DNA of 64,000 nucleotides from Arthonia radiata (GCA_002989075.1 PSQN01000012.1:2058480-2122479), one strand, 5' to 3'; positions 1 to 12,977 are shown, numbered from the stretch's first letter. Notes: generated by a model not told the origin, from the sequence alone. Program-made: numbers and translations.

Positions 1-2978
1 ATATTTATATAGTAGTTTTTTAATATAGTAATTATATAGACACGTTTTATTGTATTTTATTAATAAAGAATAGTTGTTATAAGATAGTAACATTATACGT
101 TTAAGTACTTTTATATCTACTTCTCTATATATAAGTTAAGCAGCTACTAAATCTCTACTTACTTTAAAGAATTAGCGTTAATAATTAAATACTATTAATT
201 ATCCTTCTTATTATTAAAATTTTCTATTATTTACTCTAGTAACTATATTTTATCTATTATTAATTGCTTTACTTTATATATATAGCGTTCTGTTTGCTAT
301 ATATAACTACTTTATAGTATAAATATTAGTAGCACGATATATAATATAGAGATAAGAAATTATTTAATAGTCTTAATACTATAAAGAAGCTATATTATTA
401 ATAATTACTAAGAGTATATAGCTATTTCTTTATATTACTTATAAATATATAACTTTACTAAGAAAATAGTTTAAAACTCGTCTTAAAGATAATAAATAAA
501 AGAACTAGTTATAGCTATTATATTTAGTAGCTTATTTTAGGTCGAAGAGTAGCTCTATAGTTCAAATTTATAAGAAGTTTTTAGTATATAAAAAGAGCCC
601 TATTAAGGTATAAATCTATAATATCCTTTAATAATAAGGCAATACTTATTATACTATATTGTACTACTATATAAGATATAAAAGATATTATTTAGATAAA
701 TAGTCAAGAAAAGCTAAGAAGTATTATTACTGCTTATAGAAGATAAGATACCTAAGAGCCTTAAAGTTAGACTTTAATAATCTAAGTTACTTATATACAA
801 TATTGTAGCTATAATAATAGAGTAAGTAGTATAAAGACTAACTATATTTACTACTACTCTATAGAGAAGCTTAGTTATGTCGATATAAAAGGCCTTAAGA
901 CGCTATATTAATTTAAAGTACTAGCCTTACGCCTTTAAGTAAGTCTATATTAGCTTAGGAGGCCGTTATTATATATTAGTAAACTGTCTAATAGAGTACT
1001 ATACGCGCTTAAATTCTGCTAATTCTTTTCTAATAGTACAGCTTTTAGGCGTAAAGATTGTAGTTAACCAAACCTTTTGCTTAATTATCTACTTACAAAG
1101 AGTATAATTGAGCTAATAATAAGGTATTAAGATATTAATATTATGCTTACTAGCTTTAATAAGGTTCTTTTATAGAAAATATATGTTTAAAAATTTTCTG
1201 TATACACTATACTTTTTTAGACTTATTAACATAGTTATATATTGTTATCTTAATATTTAGGCTTATATTAGCGTTAAGCGCTTATTGCAATATAAGAGCG
1301 TTATAGTTCTAAACTTAAAATCGACTAAGCGTAGCTAGCGTCTAAGTAAACACCCGGCTATATTTAATAAGCGTATAACTTTTAACTTAATATTATCTTT
1401 ATACTTTAAAATAATGTCTCTATATTTTTATAATTATATTATTACTCTTAAATTATATTATAATTTATATATAATACTATATGTCTCTGCTCTAGACTAT
1501 CTTTTTAAAGATAACGCCTTAATTAAATATTAATATAGAGGCTAGTAGCAACTAACTAAATAAGCTAGTAAAGATAGTAATTCTAGATATCTAGCCTATA
1601 TCTATAGTACTCTCTTTTTATACTAAAAAGAATAGAATTATAATAGTAAGCGAGACTCGCTAGATATTTAGATAAGTTTTAACCTTTTATAAGCTATATT
1701 AAAAGTACTTAACTATATAGTTAAGTACTACTAGTTGTACTATAAAAGCTATAAATATAATTAAGATAATACTAAACGTAAGAACTATATAGTATAAATA
1801 ATGCTATAAGCTTACTTTAAAAATACCTAGTCTAACTAATATAGTAATTATTACTAGAAACTAGAGAACGTAGAGATAGTATTTAAAACGCTACTTATTT
1901 CAATGTTAAAAGAATATTTATATTAAAATGTAATTATTAAGATATAAACTTTATAGCTAAGTATGAAGATAGCTATCTTAAATATATATTAAGAAAAATA
2001 TATATTAAGAAAAATAAAGTTATCTAATAATTAAACTTATACTTATAATAGCCTCTTATCGATACTTAAGGTTACTAAAAAAATATACTTATTAAGTTAG
2101 CTACTATTATAAACTAGCTAAAATATATAGAGAAGAAAAATTTAGCTACAAATTATTATAGAGCGTAATGTAATTCTAAAGGAAAGGGTAGCTGTATATA
2201 GCTATATAGTAGTAAGTAAGTATATCTATTAGTATAGTAATTATATCTACAATACTTAACTATAATAGAGATAATAAGTTCTTTAAGCTTAGTAAGAGAA
2301 TCTTAAGCTGTTTTATAGTCTACTTTTAGTATAGTAGCTTATTTAGCTATCTATTTTAATTAAAGATTATATTTTTTATAAAAAGTAGAAGTAAGATTAA
2401 AGATATACTCTATAGCGTAAGTATATACTAGATTTATATAGTTTAAACTATATACTAAATAATAAAGTCTTTTAGACTCTATCTAAGAAGACCTCTAAAA
2501 AAGATAGTAAGATAAGTAAAAGAAGAATATTTTATCTTTATAGTTAAGTAAAAATATATTAAGAATAACGCTATTATTAAGAATATATAGAATAGTTGTA
2601 AAAAATTCGATAAATATATATAAGACAATAAAGCTAGTATAATTCTAGTCTATATTTATACTCTAAATAGTTATAAAGAGAAAAATAAAAGTGCTTTAAA
2701 ATAATATAGGGCTAATACTAAGGAATATAGCTATTAGCGCTTAAATTAAAGGTTTAGTAATAATACTAGCTAGATTAGTAGAGACATAGTATAGAGTATT
2801 AGAAATAAGATACTATCTATAAGTAAAAATTAACTTACTATATACAATATTCTTTAATTTATAGTATAGAATATTCTTATCTTAAGTACTAGGCTACTTA
2901 TAAAAGAGAATACTAACAGAAGATAGATAAAAAGCGTTAAAGAAGACTATACTTAAGACTAACTACTTTTACTATATT
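1..2978. other. AT-rich RIP-degraded background, no gene recognised
   Basis: Very AT-rich sequence with frequent TA, CT and AG steps and few CA or TG steps, as expected after repeat-induced point mutation. No frame stays open for more than a few tens of codons, and I recognise no transposase, reverse transcriptase, tRNA or rRNA signature. It is probably an older transposon remnant mutated past recognition by eye. Confidence 0.6.
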
Positions 2979-2983
2979 ATCTA

Positions 2984-3489
2984 TATTAGAAATTAACCAA
3001 CTAGCTGGTTAGCCGGAACCCCTAGAGGCCCAGAGTATCGGACAGTTTCTATTAGCTGTCTTAATCTAAAATAGAACAAGCCTTTTATCTAAAGAGTCGG
3101 GCCTAGTAGCCCGGGTCTAGGACAAAAAGAAGCATTGTACGATCTATTCTGAATAGCTGGCCTATAGTCTAAGACAATACAAAATAGACTTAAAGACTAA
3201 TAGTTTTAAATAAACAGAATTACTATCTTATGCGGTAAGTTATAGGTTATCTGGCCTCTATTAAAAGAATAGATATCTAGTAAGTTCTATATAGACCGCT
3301 AAACTTAGATATATAAGCTAGAATCCCTCTAGAGAATTTTAGCTAATAAGACAGATAATATAATAACAGCTTCTCCTTGCTACTAAGTATTGTACCTATA
3401 TTAAGTCTAAGTATTGTACCAGTCTTAAGCTAATCTGTCTTCCTACTCTTTATAGTAGTATTCTTCTTCTTTCCTGTACCTTTTTAACA
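2984..3489 (+). repeat. Solo LTR of the Ty1/Copia family C
   Basis: A 506-bp copy of the LTR also seen at 53302-53785 and 53291-54287. Its start reads TATTAGAAATTAACC against the better preserved TGTTGGAAATTAACC at 53302, and it ends in TTTTTAACA, giving the usual TG...CA termini after RIP. It is bounded by a perfect 5-bp target-site duplication, ATCTA, at 2979-2983 and 3490-3494, and no internal element sequence is attached. This is therefore a solo LTR left by LTR-LTR recombination. It keeps two copies of a ~22-bp repeat containing AAGTATTGTACC (about 3384-3420); the copy at 53302 has one. Confidence 0.93.
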
Positions 3490-3494
3490 ATCTA

Positions 3495-5194
3495 TAACTA
3501 TATCTTAAGTCTATTAGTACTATACTACTATAAGAGATATTATAGTTACTATAGACTAATAAATTAATAGCGTCGATATAAGACTAAGTTTTAATACTAC
3601 TTAGACTTTATAGTTTATTAGTCTACTTTATACTAAATATCTACTTTAAAAAGTATCTTATTTTATTTAACGCTATTATTAATATAGCTATATATAACGG
3701 TCTAAAGTAAGACTATAAAGCTAATATATATAAAGTAGAGTTAATTAGTTATAAAGCTAATATACTTCTAACTTCTATATATTATATTTACTAGACCTTT
3801 TAAAGTATCCTATATATTACTTTAATAGTATATATAGAGTATTTAGGTTCTATAGTTATATAGTATATATTAGCTTACTTAATTACTAAAGAGTTATACG
3901 GTTAATAATACTTCTCTTTAAGCGCTAGTATAGCTTTATAGGTATATATAGTATAAGCGGTAAGAAAAGCTGTTTTTAGTATAGATAATAGAGTTAGTTA
4001 GTATTTTAATAAAGTTAAAGCTCTATAAAAGTATAGTTAAGATCTCTTCTACTATAGTATCCTTGATTTAGATTTAAGTTTAAAAATTAAAGTACTTATT
4101 ATAATAGGTATAATTAATACTCTACTAGCAAGCAACCATATAAATAAAATAATAGAGTATAGTTATCTAATAGGTTTTTTAAACTTAATACAGTTTATTT
4201 TATTAACTTATAGTCTTAAGATTACTTTAATAATATAAATTAAGTTAGAACATCTATTATTTTTTTTATTTAAAAGATTCTTAGGTTTACTTTATATTTA
4301 AGTATCTTTAAGCTATTAAAAGATATAATAATCGCTAAAGTTACTATAAAGACTAGTCTCTAGCTTTATAAAGTTAAATAATAATATCTAAACTTAATAT
4401 ATAAAGAGCCTAATATTTAGCTTAACTAAGCTTCTTCTATAAAGTAGCTACTAATAAACGTTATAATAAGCCTATAGAATCTTTTTAATTATCTACTACT
4501 AAGTATAGTTAACTAATATAATATTATTTATATTTAGCTCGTTTTAGTACTTATAAAGAATAGAGATTTAAAAGTGATTATCTTTAATCTATTAAAGTTA
4601 TTAAGTAAGTACCTCTTTTCCTTCTTTAAGCTAAGCCAGGTCTTATTTTAATTAACGCGCTATAGAACTATAAAAACAGCTGTAGTAAAATAAAGTAGAT
4701 AATACTATAGCCTTTATTATTTAAACTAGTTTTAATATTCAAATATAATTAATAGAAAATTAGACTTTATAAATAAAAGAATAGCAAGCTAAGTAAGTTC
4801 TATTGTTTAAATTAAAAGACGTAGTATAGTATTTTAAGTTTTAAATCTAATATAGTTAAAGATATTAGTAGTTAAAAGTAAGAATATTACAATATAGACG
4901 CTATAACGTATTAATAGTCTATAAGTAGTAGCTAAAGCTACTAAAATATCTCTCTTCTTATAGATTTTATAATGTTAAGCTTAAGTACTATCTTAAATAA
5001 CTAAAGTAGAATATAGCGCTTATATATATAAATATAGATTAGTATAGTTTATACTCTTCTTTTATTATATTAGTACTAATAACTAGCTATAGTTTACTTT
5101 AATTAACTTTTAACGTTATTTAGAAAGTTTATACTAAATTTAAGAAAAAATATTACTTACTTTAAATTATAAGCAATACTTTAAAAAAAAGCTG
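3495..5194. other. AT-rich RIP-degraded background, no gene recognised
   Basis: Same composition as the stretch before the solo LTR, and presumably the same pre-insertion sequence, since removing the LTR and one ATCTA copy rejoins them. Short frames only. Nothing was recognised on either strand. Confidence 0.6.
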
Positions 5195-5199
5195 GTATA

Positions 5200-5395
5200 T
5201 ATAATCTAGGTGTAGAACAGAGAGCAGTTAGGTGGCAAAAAGAGCCCAAATAGGCTCTACTAGCATTTAAGCTAATTATTAAGGAGACTAGAAAGGAATG
5301 TATCTACTAGAGAGAAGATATTCTTCTAGAATTGTAGCCTTCCTAAATAAACAATATTCTATCTTAATTTACTATTGAAACGTTTATATATTATA
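5200..5395 (-). repeat. 3' LTR of B1
   Basis: 196-bp LTR read on the minus strand, the same as 26495-26690 in reverse complement apart from transitions. The terminal TG...CA became TATAATC... and ...TATTATA on the plus strand by RIP. A purine-rich stretch on the minus strand (about 5400-5415) abuts it, as expected for a polypurine tract before a 3' LTR. Confidence 0.92.
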
Positions 5396-6003
5396 ACTAT
5401 CTTCCTTCTTAAGGAGAATCGCCCTCGGTTCAAATATAATCTACTATCTCTATCGTACCTTCTATTTATCGTCTTATATAAAGCAATAACCTCATTAAAA
5501 ATCTACTGGCTTATATCTACGTTTAGTCGGAAAAAGAGTAATGTTGCTTACTATTATTCTATACGTCGTTTAGTGCTAGTTTTTTATAGTACTAAGTTAT
5601 AGTACTAAGCTTTACTTTTAATTTAAAGCTCTTAAGCTTAAGTTATAAGCTCGATAGTAAGATTATATATTATTTTTATTTAATTTAAATTCTTTTATAT
5701 ACTCTTATATATACTTTTACCAATTAATTACCCCTATAGATAGTAGTAATCTATATAAATAAGCTTCTTTGCTTCTATATTAGTACCTATAGATAGAAGC
5801 TTTATTATTGGTACCTAACAATAGGTATAAAATAAGGCTCTTGCTCTTTTAAACTTTCTCTTTCTTTCTTTAACATTATTATACTCTTTTACTTAACTTA
5901 CAAGCTTTTCTTCTTTAGTAAGCCTTTACTTCTCTTTTTAGATAATAAGTTTGCAGCTAATTTAATATTGAATTGTCTCTAATTCGCCTTTATAATCTTT
6001 ACT

Positions 6004-6285
6004 ATGTCGGGTTTTAATTCTATTAACAAACCTACTACTAAAGCGAGCTCTTTTAGAGTACTAACTCGCCGCTTAACTTACAGTATTAAGAACTCTAAAG
6101 CCGCCGTTAATTTTAAAGCTCTTTTTTATAATACTTATAAGAAGAAAGCTCTTAAGATTGCTTTACTAATTTCTAAATTATTTATAGCTTCTTTTAGTCT
6201 ACGCTCTTTTAAACTAGATAGCATATTTCTAACTCTTATAACTTCTTATAAGTCTACTATCTTTTATTGCTTTATTTTAGTCTAA
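6004..6285 (+). pseudogene. 94-codon open frame antisense to B1 (unknown product)
   Basis: An ATG-started frame of 93 residues on the strand opposite to the retrotransposon, inside the extra region between chromodomain and 3' LTR. The same frame, the same length (282 nt) and no internal stop are found in B2 at 33420-33701 on the minus strand, where ATG has become ATA. Residues are basic and hydrophobic, with many Lys, Leu, Ser and Phe. I do not recognise the product. Caution: read in the opposite direction, the same DNA gives a charged, heptad-like helix rich in Lys, Glu and Leu with a few stops. Which strand once coded is therefore not settled; the hydrophobic reading may be a shadow of a coiled coil. 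Confidence 0.35.
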
Positions 6286-6302
6286 CTATTAGTATTCTAG
6301 CT

Positions 6303-7300
6303 CGTTAAAAGCGTTATATCTATAAAGACAACTCTAATAATAATAAAATTGTTTATTCTCTCTATTACTGTAACACTACTTATAAGCCTAAGTCGTCTAT
6401 AAAGTCTTATCGGTCTATCTCCTTAAATTCTACTTTTTACGCTATATCTACGTTAATCTAGCCTTAGTTAGAGGCTTATATCTTAGTATACTACCGTTAT
6501 ATAAAGGTCTTATTTAGCAATATAGCTGTACGTAGTAGTTCTTCTACGAACTCTAATTTTAAGTATTATAAGAATTAGACCTGTAAGTAGCCTAAAAGAC
6601 AGTATACTAAGTATACCCGCTATACTAGTATTAGAAGGTCGAAAGATAAGTATAAGATAGTAAGTCTAATACCCTTCCGTTTTAGATACTAATTAACCTT
6701 ATATTAACGTATACTAGATTTCTGCTTGACAGAGACGTATCTACAATCTTTTTATATACGCTAACTTCTTCTTAACCTTTAGTAAGGACGTTTAAGATAA
6801 TAAAGAGTCTTTCTATAACAACTATCTTACTCTACTTCGTATTTTTTATGTTTAGCTATAGGCTTAGTAGCGTGGTCTAGATACTAAGTCGGTCGAGTAG
6901 ACCGATACTAACGATTTTAAGCGTATTAAGGTACTACGCTAGAGCTTTAATTCTAATATAAGATTGTACGGCCCTTAGCTGTCTATAAATAAGGCCTCTT
7001 ATAAGCTAGCTATAGTAAATCTAGTTAATTAGATTTAGAACTATATTAATAATAGTTGCGGCTAGGTTAAGCAGTATTATACCGCCGATCTATACTAACT
7101 TCTATACCAGTTTAAATAGTCTTCTTATAGTTTTCTGTCTTTTGTTTGACTAGAGTTCTAGTCTATATAAGTATTTTTTCTTAGCTTATCGGAATAGTTC
7201 TATATTTTTTTTTATCCAAGTTTTATTTTAGCTTTCTTATAGCTTAAGCTTTATAATTATATATAAATAGTCTTAAGATTTAATACTATACTAATTCTAT
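6303..7300 (+). pseudogene. Antisense frame(s) in the B1 extra region, unknown protein
   Basis: On the plus strand, opposite to B1, two consecutive frames read as protein-like sequence if TAG, TAA and TGA are taken as RIP-converted Trp, Gln or Arg codons. Frame one is about 6303-6720, rich in Tyr, Ser and Lys. Frame two is about 6690-7300 and includes a stretch beginning NFFLT and, after it, a DNNEESFYNNYLTLL-like segment in B1 and B2. The change of frame lies at the same place in both B copies (B2 about 32420-33420, minus strand). It is thus a family property, such as two ORFs or an intron, not a copy-specific indel. No domain was recognised. A weak resemblance of frame one to a BED-type zinc finger was considered and not accepted. 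Confidence 0.35.
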
Positions 7301-7389
7301 ATTTTAAACTATACTTAAGGTAATTTACCTTCTCTTTAGCGTTATATTATAGACTAATTACGTAGGCTTGTAGCTCTTTCTTATCTACG

Positions 7390-10300
7390 TTGTTTAGTTT
7401 ATCTTAGACGCTTATCTTTTAGCTTAGCGTCTTTATACTTCTTAAATTTCTTAAGGGCGTTAGAGTCTTTAAGATATGCCTGCGGCTTTATTATGTTATT
7501 TACCTTCGACTACCTCTACTACCTAGTTTAATACTAGTCTTTATTTTTAATCTTAAAGTAGATTGCCTTAATAAGCTATTCTTTACTACTATTAACTTTA
7601 ATCGGACTAGACGGTTCTATACCGGGCCGACGACAATATAGCTTCAATAAGAATATATAGAAGATAGAGTAAATACGGTAGAAGTCTAGTAGTACTAGCT
7701 AATAAGCTTATTTATCTACTTTCTTAAGGATTCTAAATAGTTCTAAGTTTCGATTATCGAGCTTCTTTATTAGCCTCTTTATCTTAAGGTTCTTTAACGA
7801 TAGTAGCACTAAGTTATCTACTATATAGTATTTTAGTATATACTTAGTATTATACTATTCTATCTATAGATACTAAGCTTTCTCTAGCTACTGCTTTATT
7901 TCTTGTTAGCGGAAAAGGCGTTCTTCTATATACTTAACTACTATAGAATATTCTAGTTTAAGCTATCTTTTCTTTTAACGAAAGATATTCTTACTAATAG
8001 AAAGGTTGTTCGGCTTAACTACAGTACAGTACTAATTTAGCGGCGGTATGCCGTCTAGTACGTTTATAATGCGATCGAACGTATATTTAATCGACAAAAT
8101 TTTTGGTAATAAATAAACTTTTAAATTGTACGTAAAAGTAGCTTCTTTTAGATACTTATATTAATTATCTTAATTTTAAGAGATATAGATATATAGATAG
8201 TTTTTAAGCTTCTAGTTTTAGCGCTTAGTTTAGCTATTAGTTTAAGAATAAAATACTGTACTTAACCTTCGTTTTATAGCTAAATACTAATAAAAGGTGC
8301 TCTAATATAAGCTAGTAAATATAAATTCTTTATTAAACAAAAGGCTTTTTAAGAATCTTAATATTTTTGCTTAGTATTTATAAAGCACTTCTATTAGCTC
8401 TATAGTATTTATAGTTTTACTAACTAAAATATAGGTTATAAACTTAAAGAAGCGGTCTACAACTATAAAAATTAAATTAATAATATCTCTGTTCTTTAAA
8501 AGAACTATCGGTAGTTTAACAATAAAGTCTAAAAATAGGTTCTTAAAGAGGCTAATTGAAACCAATATTGCTGCTATTTCGCTATATAGCTTATACCTCT
8601 TTATAGCTGTTTGTTAGTATATATTATATTTAGCAACAAAGTTTTTAATATACGTTACTATCTTTTCTTACGTATATTTATGTCTTAGAATTTTAAGAGT
8701 CTTCTTAATCTTAAAGTAGTTAATAAGCTTATTATTATAATTTCTGCTTATAATTTTAAGCTTTAACGTAGAATATTCTAGTATTTAAATTTTACTATCT
8801 TAGCGCAATAACTTATAGCTATTAACTAACTATTTTATATACTTTAGAGACTTAGAGTCTAAATTAGACTCTATTAGAGTATTTAAGTCGATTTAACTTA
8901 TATAGCGCTTTCTTATATTAGCTTAACAGCGATCTATTGCCGTTTTATTACTCTACTAACCTTTAGTTTTAGTTAATAATTTTAATTCTAGTACTTTCTG
9001 CTTTATAAAGACGTTCCTCTACTAAACTTTAAGAATTAAGATTATAAGACCCTAAGAAGTATTATTGTAAGCTATTTTAAGAGCGATAGCTACAACTATC
9101 TTAACTTATAATACGAGAGCTATCAAAAAAGGCTCTGTATTAGTAGAGAAAGACAAACGCGTTTCTTACTTCTAGACGTTCTATATAAGATCTATATTTA
9201 ACTTCGATTTACCTTTAATTTAGGCTATAGTCGCGTTTAGAGTTTTAGATTGGTAGCTAAACCGCTAATAGTATTCAAACTAATTTTTAAGTAATATAAT
9301 TAAGGTAGTAATTATATCTTCTTCTAAGTTAGAGGGCTCTTTTCTAGTACTAAACAAAGTAGTATCTCTTCTAAGCTTCTACTATAGGTTCGATAATATC
9401 TTGTTAGCGTTATCTTTCTTTACTCTATATAAATTCTTGTAATCTAGACAGCGCGATAGCGCGTCTACTAAGTTCTTGCTACCTGTATAGTATAGTATTT
9501 TAAAGTTAAATACTAATAGGTCTTCTATCTAGTACGTCTATTAGCAAGACAATACTTTTATTGTTATAAAACACTACAGATTATTATAGTCTATTACGAC
9601 CTTTACTAAGTACTGTATATTAATAAGATAATAGCGCTAGTACTTAAAGCTAGTCTATATTACTATAAGCTCTTTATTATAGATATTATATCTTAGCTTA
9701 GCGTCTACAAATTTCTTTAAAAAGAACGCTACTAGATATAGATATATATTTACCTTATAATTAGTACTAGTTTAGGCGGTATCTACTATATCTAGTATAA
9801 ATAAGCTTAAGTTAATATTTAACGGTAATAGTAATTAGCTATCTTTCCTTAGCTAAAGTAAGATATCTACTATTATAAAGTCTAATACATTAGTTATTAA
9901 AACGATCGATAGTATCGGGTTAAAGTACGTTAGTACTAGTATATTTATAAAGGCCTGCTTTAGCGCTTTAAAAGCTTTTTATTAGACTTTACCTTAAACA
10001 AACTTAATGTCTTTTGTTAGTACGTTTATTGATACTACGATGCAGCTAAATTTATAGATAAATTGCCGGTAAAAGTTTATAAATCTCAGAAAGGATAGAA
10101 TCTACTTTATAATAGTAGAAACTAGCTATTTAGCTATAGTCTATATTCTTTCTAAGTCTATTTCGACACTATTAACTTCTACGGTAAACTCTAGGAAAGA
10201 AACCTTAGTAATATAAAATTAATACTTAAACAGCTTTATAAATAAACTCTATTTACAGAGCCTTTATAGAACTTCTTTAATATAGTCTTTATAGCTTTTC

Positions 10301-11500
10301 TTGTCTTTAGAGAAAATTAAGATATTGTCTATATAAACAATATATACGGTATTAATAAGACTATCTATAGCTTTATAGATATATACTTAGAACGTAGCAG
10401 GAACGTTTGCTAGTCTAAAAGGTATTATTAGGTATTTATAGTACCTATATCGGGTATAAAACGCTGTCTTCTACTTATTTCCTTTACAAATATAAATATA
10501 GTAATAGGTATTGTAAAGATTAAGCTTTATAAATACTTTCGAGCCTTATAAGCGATTAAGAATCTTAGAGACTAGCAGTAATATATAGCGATTCTTTATA
10601 GTTATATTGTTTAAACCGCGGTAGTTAATATATAGTCTTAATAATCTGTCTACCTTAAGTATAAACAGAACTAGAGCACCCGCCGAACTAATAGAGAGTT
10701 GTATCTATTCTTTTTTAATTATAGTATTTAGATACTTTTAAAGCGTCTTTAGCTTATTCTACGATATAGGGTAAATTAGCTTATACGGAGGTTCTATACT
10801 ATTCTTAAGCTTAATCTTATAAGTATACTTATTAAGCGGCGCAAGCTTATTTAATAGTTCTTTAGAAAAGATATCTTTATATTTAGCGTACTAAGAAGAA
10901 AGCTTATCTTACTTCTCTACTTTTTTAAGCTCGCTATTCGAAGTCCGGTTTAGTAGCAAACTAACGTCTAATAGAACCGCTATTTAATACTTATAACGTT
11001 TATCTGCTTCTATTTATAGAATTATAGAGTAGTACTGTTTATCTCTTTATAAATATACTAAAATTACGTCTTTATTGACGATCTCAATAGATTTAGCTTC
11101 TACTACCCGTTCTTTAGATACAGAGAGGTTTCTCTAAGTAATTGTTCTTATCGTCTAGCTAATCTAGAGCTTAACTTACTTAAGCTATAAGTATCTTAAG
11201 ACGAGGCTATATTCTATAAAGTTGGTTAAATATAGGTAGAGTTAGTAATACCGTCCCTCTCTATATATGTTTCTTACAGTTATATTTACGTTATAAGCGC
11301 TATAAAGCTGCAGCTTATTTTTATTAAGAAACTTAGTATATAGAAGCTTTACTTTATATAATTTTTGCTATTCTCTTTTAAGTATAATACAATAATTAAT
11401 AAGATTAATCTCTATACTAAAATCTACTAGCGCGAGAATCTCTTGCAGCAACCTACTTAGCTATACTAAGACTTTAATTTATCTTTACTATTAATCGACA
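7390..11500 (-). pseudogene. pol: B1 pol remnant (PR-RT-RNase H-INT-chromodomain)
   Basis: Degenerate Ty3/Gypsy polyprotein on the minus strand. Going down in coordinates: the protease active-site region at 11416-11424 reads D-F-S where DSG is expected. RT covers about 10150-10850, with the catalytic YxDD box reading Y-I-D-N at 10324-10335. RNase H is about 9500-9930. The integrase zinc region is about 8640-8790, followed by the catalytic core at about 8200-8600, where a 64-residue piece (8371-8565) is still open and contains the typical 'VVDRFFKF' context. A chromodomain-like tail lies at about 7480-7620. Numerous TAG/TAA stops fall at Gln/Trp positions. The domain order RT-RH-INT-chromodomain defines a chromovirus. 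It is non-functional. Family assignment is firm; domain edges are approximate. Confidence 0.85.
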
Positions 11501-11615
11501 GTCTTAAGCTTTAAAGACGTAAGACTTACCCTCGGAACCTATCGTTTCTCTACCTAATTAGCGTTAAATTGACACTAGTTTAAAGCGTAGTACATTTAGT
11601 AGTATAATGCCCTTT

Positions 11616-11900
11616 CTTTATCTTAGCTTTTGTATCTTAATACTTAAAAAGGTACTAAAGAGATATTCTTTACGGTTAAAGCCTTAATAAGCCTCTTTAT
11701 CGTTGTTATTGTTTTAGTTTAGACTATCGTTCTTTCTAGTTTATAATCTATTTAGCGTCTGTTTACTAGCTTATAAGCTCTTTTACTTATTATTATCGCT
11801 AGATTTTATATAAGGGTTCTAGTCTTCTTCGGTATTAACTATATTTTGCTACGCTCTATATTCTGCTTGTATAGCAGATATAAAGTTACTACTATTGTAT
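11616..11900 (-). pseudogene. gag: B1 gag remnant, N-terminal part only
   Basis: Matches the first part of the B2 gag region (about 26960-27160) in reverse complement and then jumps at about 11610-11620 to sequence equal to B2 position about 28100, the zinc-knuckle region. About 0.93 kb, most of gag, is missing. The surviving part is full of RIP stops. Confidence 0.7.
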
Positions 11901-12092
11901 ACTTAGTTTCTTGTTTATTCTCTTTAAATATAGTACTTGCTAGTACTAACTATTAATTAATTTTAATATTATTTATTTTAACGTGTATATAGAGTCTCGG
12001 CTATACTTAATTATACTAGGTTAACCTCTAAGCAACGTTAATAAGGTGTCTAACTGCCGGCCGCCCCTCTTGTAGGTTTAGAATAATTAGAA

Positions 12093-12281
12093 TATAATTT
12101 AGATATAGAGTAGAGAGCAGTTAGATGGTAAAAAGAGTCTAAATAGGTTCTACTAGTGTTTAAGCTAATTATTAAGGAGACCAGAAAGAAATACGTTTAC
12201 TAGAGGAAAGATATCCTTTTAGAATCGTAGCCTTCTTAAATAGACAATATTCTGTTCTAATTCGCTATTGAAACGTTTATA
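12093..12281 (-). repeat. 5' LTR of B1, main part (rest at 19891-19897)
   Basis: 189 bp of the 196-bp family B LTR. It breaks off where A1 is inserted. TTATA at 12277-12281 is repeated at 19886-19890, after which the last 7 bp (CATTATA, from CATTACA) complete the LTR at 19891-19897, directly followed by the outer duplication GTATA. The A1 insertion point lies at LTR nucleotides 8-12, counted from the TG end of the LTR. Confidence 0.93.
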
Positions 12282-12752
12282 TGTTACGGGTACTAGCTCC
12301 AGATAGCCTAGCGCACATTTAAGCATTAAATACCGTCAGTTATCTTAGCCCTACCAGCATTATTTCCGACTAAGCCTATAAACCCAACGTAGGTATTATC
12401 GAACAAGACGGCTATAGAAGCCTATATTCCCTATAAACCCGATATAGGTATTGTCGGGTTGGTAGATACAGAGGAATTCCCCTATATACCTTAGACTATA
12501 TAGTTAGACTAATAACCGACCTTAGAATAGACTTTAGTCTATTAACTTAATATCTAAATATAAGTTTCTTAACTATATTTAGGTAACGTACTTTACCTTC
12601 TGTCTACTCTAGTTAAGCCTCTCTTACCTTTAGTAATCTGTTTCGCCTCTTCTATCTTTTAGTCTCTAGCATACAAGACACCTACTACTAAGGTTAATAA
12701 GTATATAAGATAAGTAAGCCTTAGTTTAGTTCTCCTAGCAATTAGCGTTATA
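12282..12752 (+). repeat. 5' LTR of A1 (U3 type A)
   Basis: 471-bp LTR starting TGTTACGGG and ending CGTTATA (from CGTTACA). The first ~190 bp are the type A U3, shared with A3 but not with A2 or A4. The U3 contains two near copies, about 60 bp apart, of a motif of the form AACCCGAYRTAGGYATTRTCG. The remaining ~280 bp are common to all A LTRs. I could not identify a conventional tRNA-complementary primer-binding site right after it. Confidence 0.94.
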
Positions 12753-12794
12753 CTTTAACAGACTTGCTACGAAAGTAGAGAAAGCAGATTAATT

Positions 12795-12977
12795 ATATCT
12801 ACTACTTTGGTACCCAATAGCCGCAACGCTGCGGATAGGTTGACCAATAGAATGGCTAGCACAAGTAAGATATTAAACGTTAATACTAAGATAGAAAAAA
12901 GCTTCTTAGATAAATATTTTAAAGTTACTTTATTCTTAATACGCCTAGCCGTATACTTTAAAACTTATAAAGACTAG
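12795..12977 (+). pseudogene. gag: A1 gag, segment 1
   Basis: N-terminus of the A gag frame, 43 bp after the LTR as in A2, A3 and A4. The start codon has become ATA (12795-12797). It encodes the same Ser/Ala/Asp-rich first ~60 residues as the open frame at 39267-39449. It is cut off by the solo LTR insertion at 12978 and continues at 13434. Confidence 0.85.

Noticed and set aside
5375-5602. 75-residue ORF starting inside the B1 3' LTR
   Set aside because: It begins in the LTR and crosses into the interior. The B2 counterpart is not kept as an open frame with the same start, so I see no support for a gene.
12753-12794. tRNA-complementary primer-binding site after the A LTR
   Set aside because: No stretch starting with the usual TGG complement of a tRNA 3' end was seen. 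Self-priming is possible but cannot be shown by eye.
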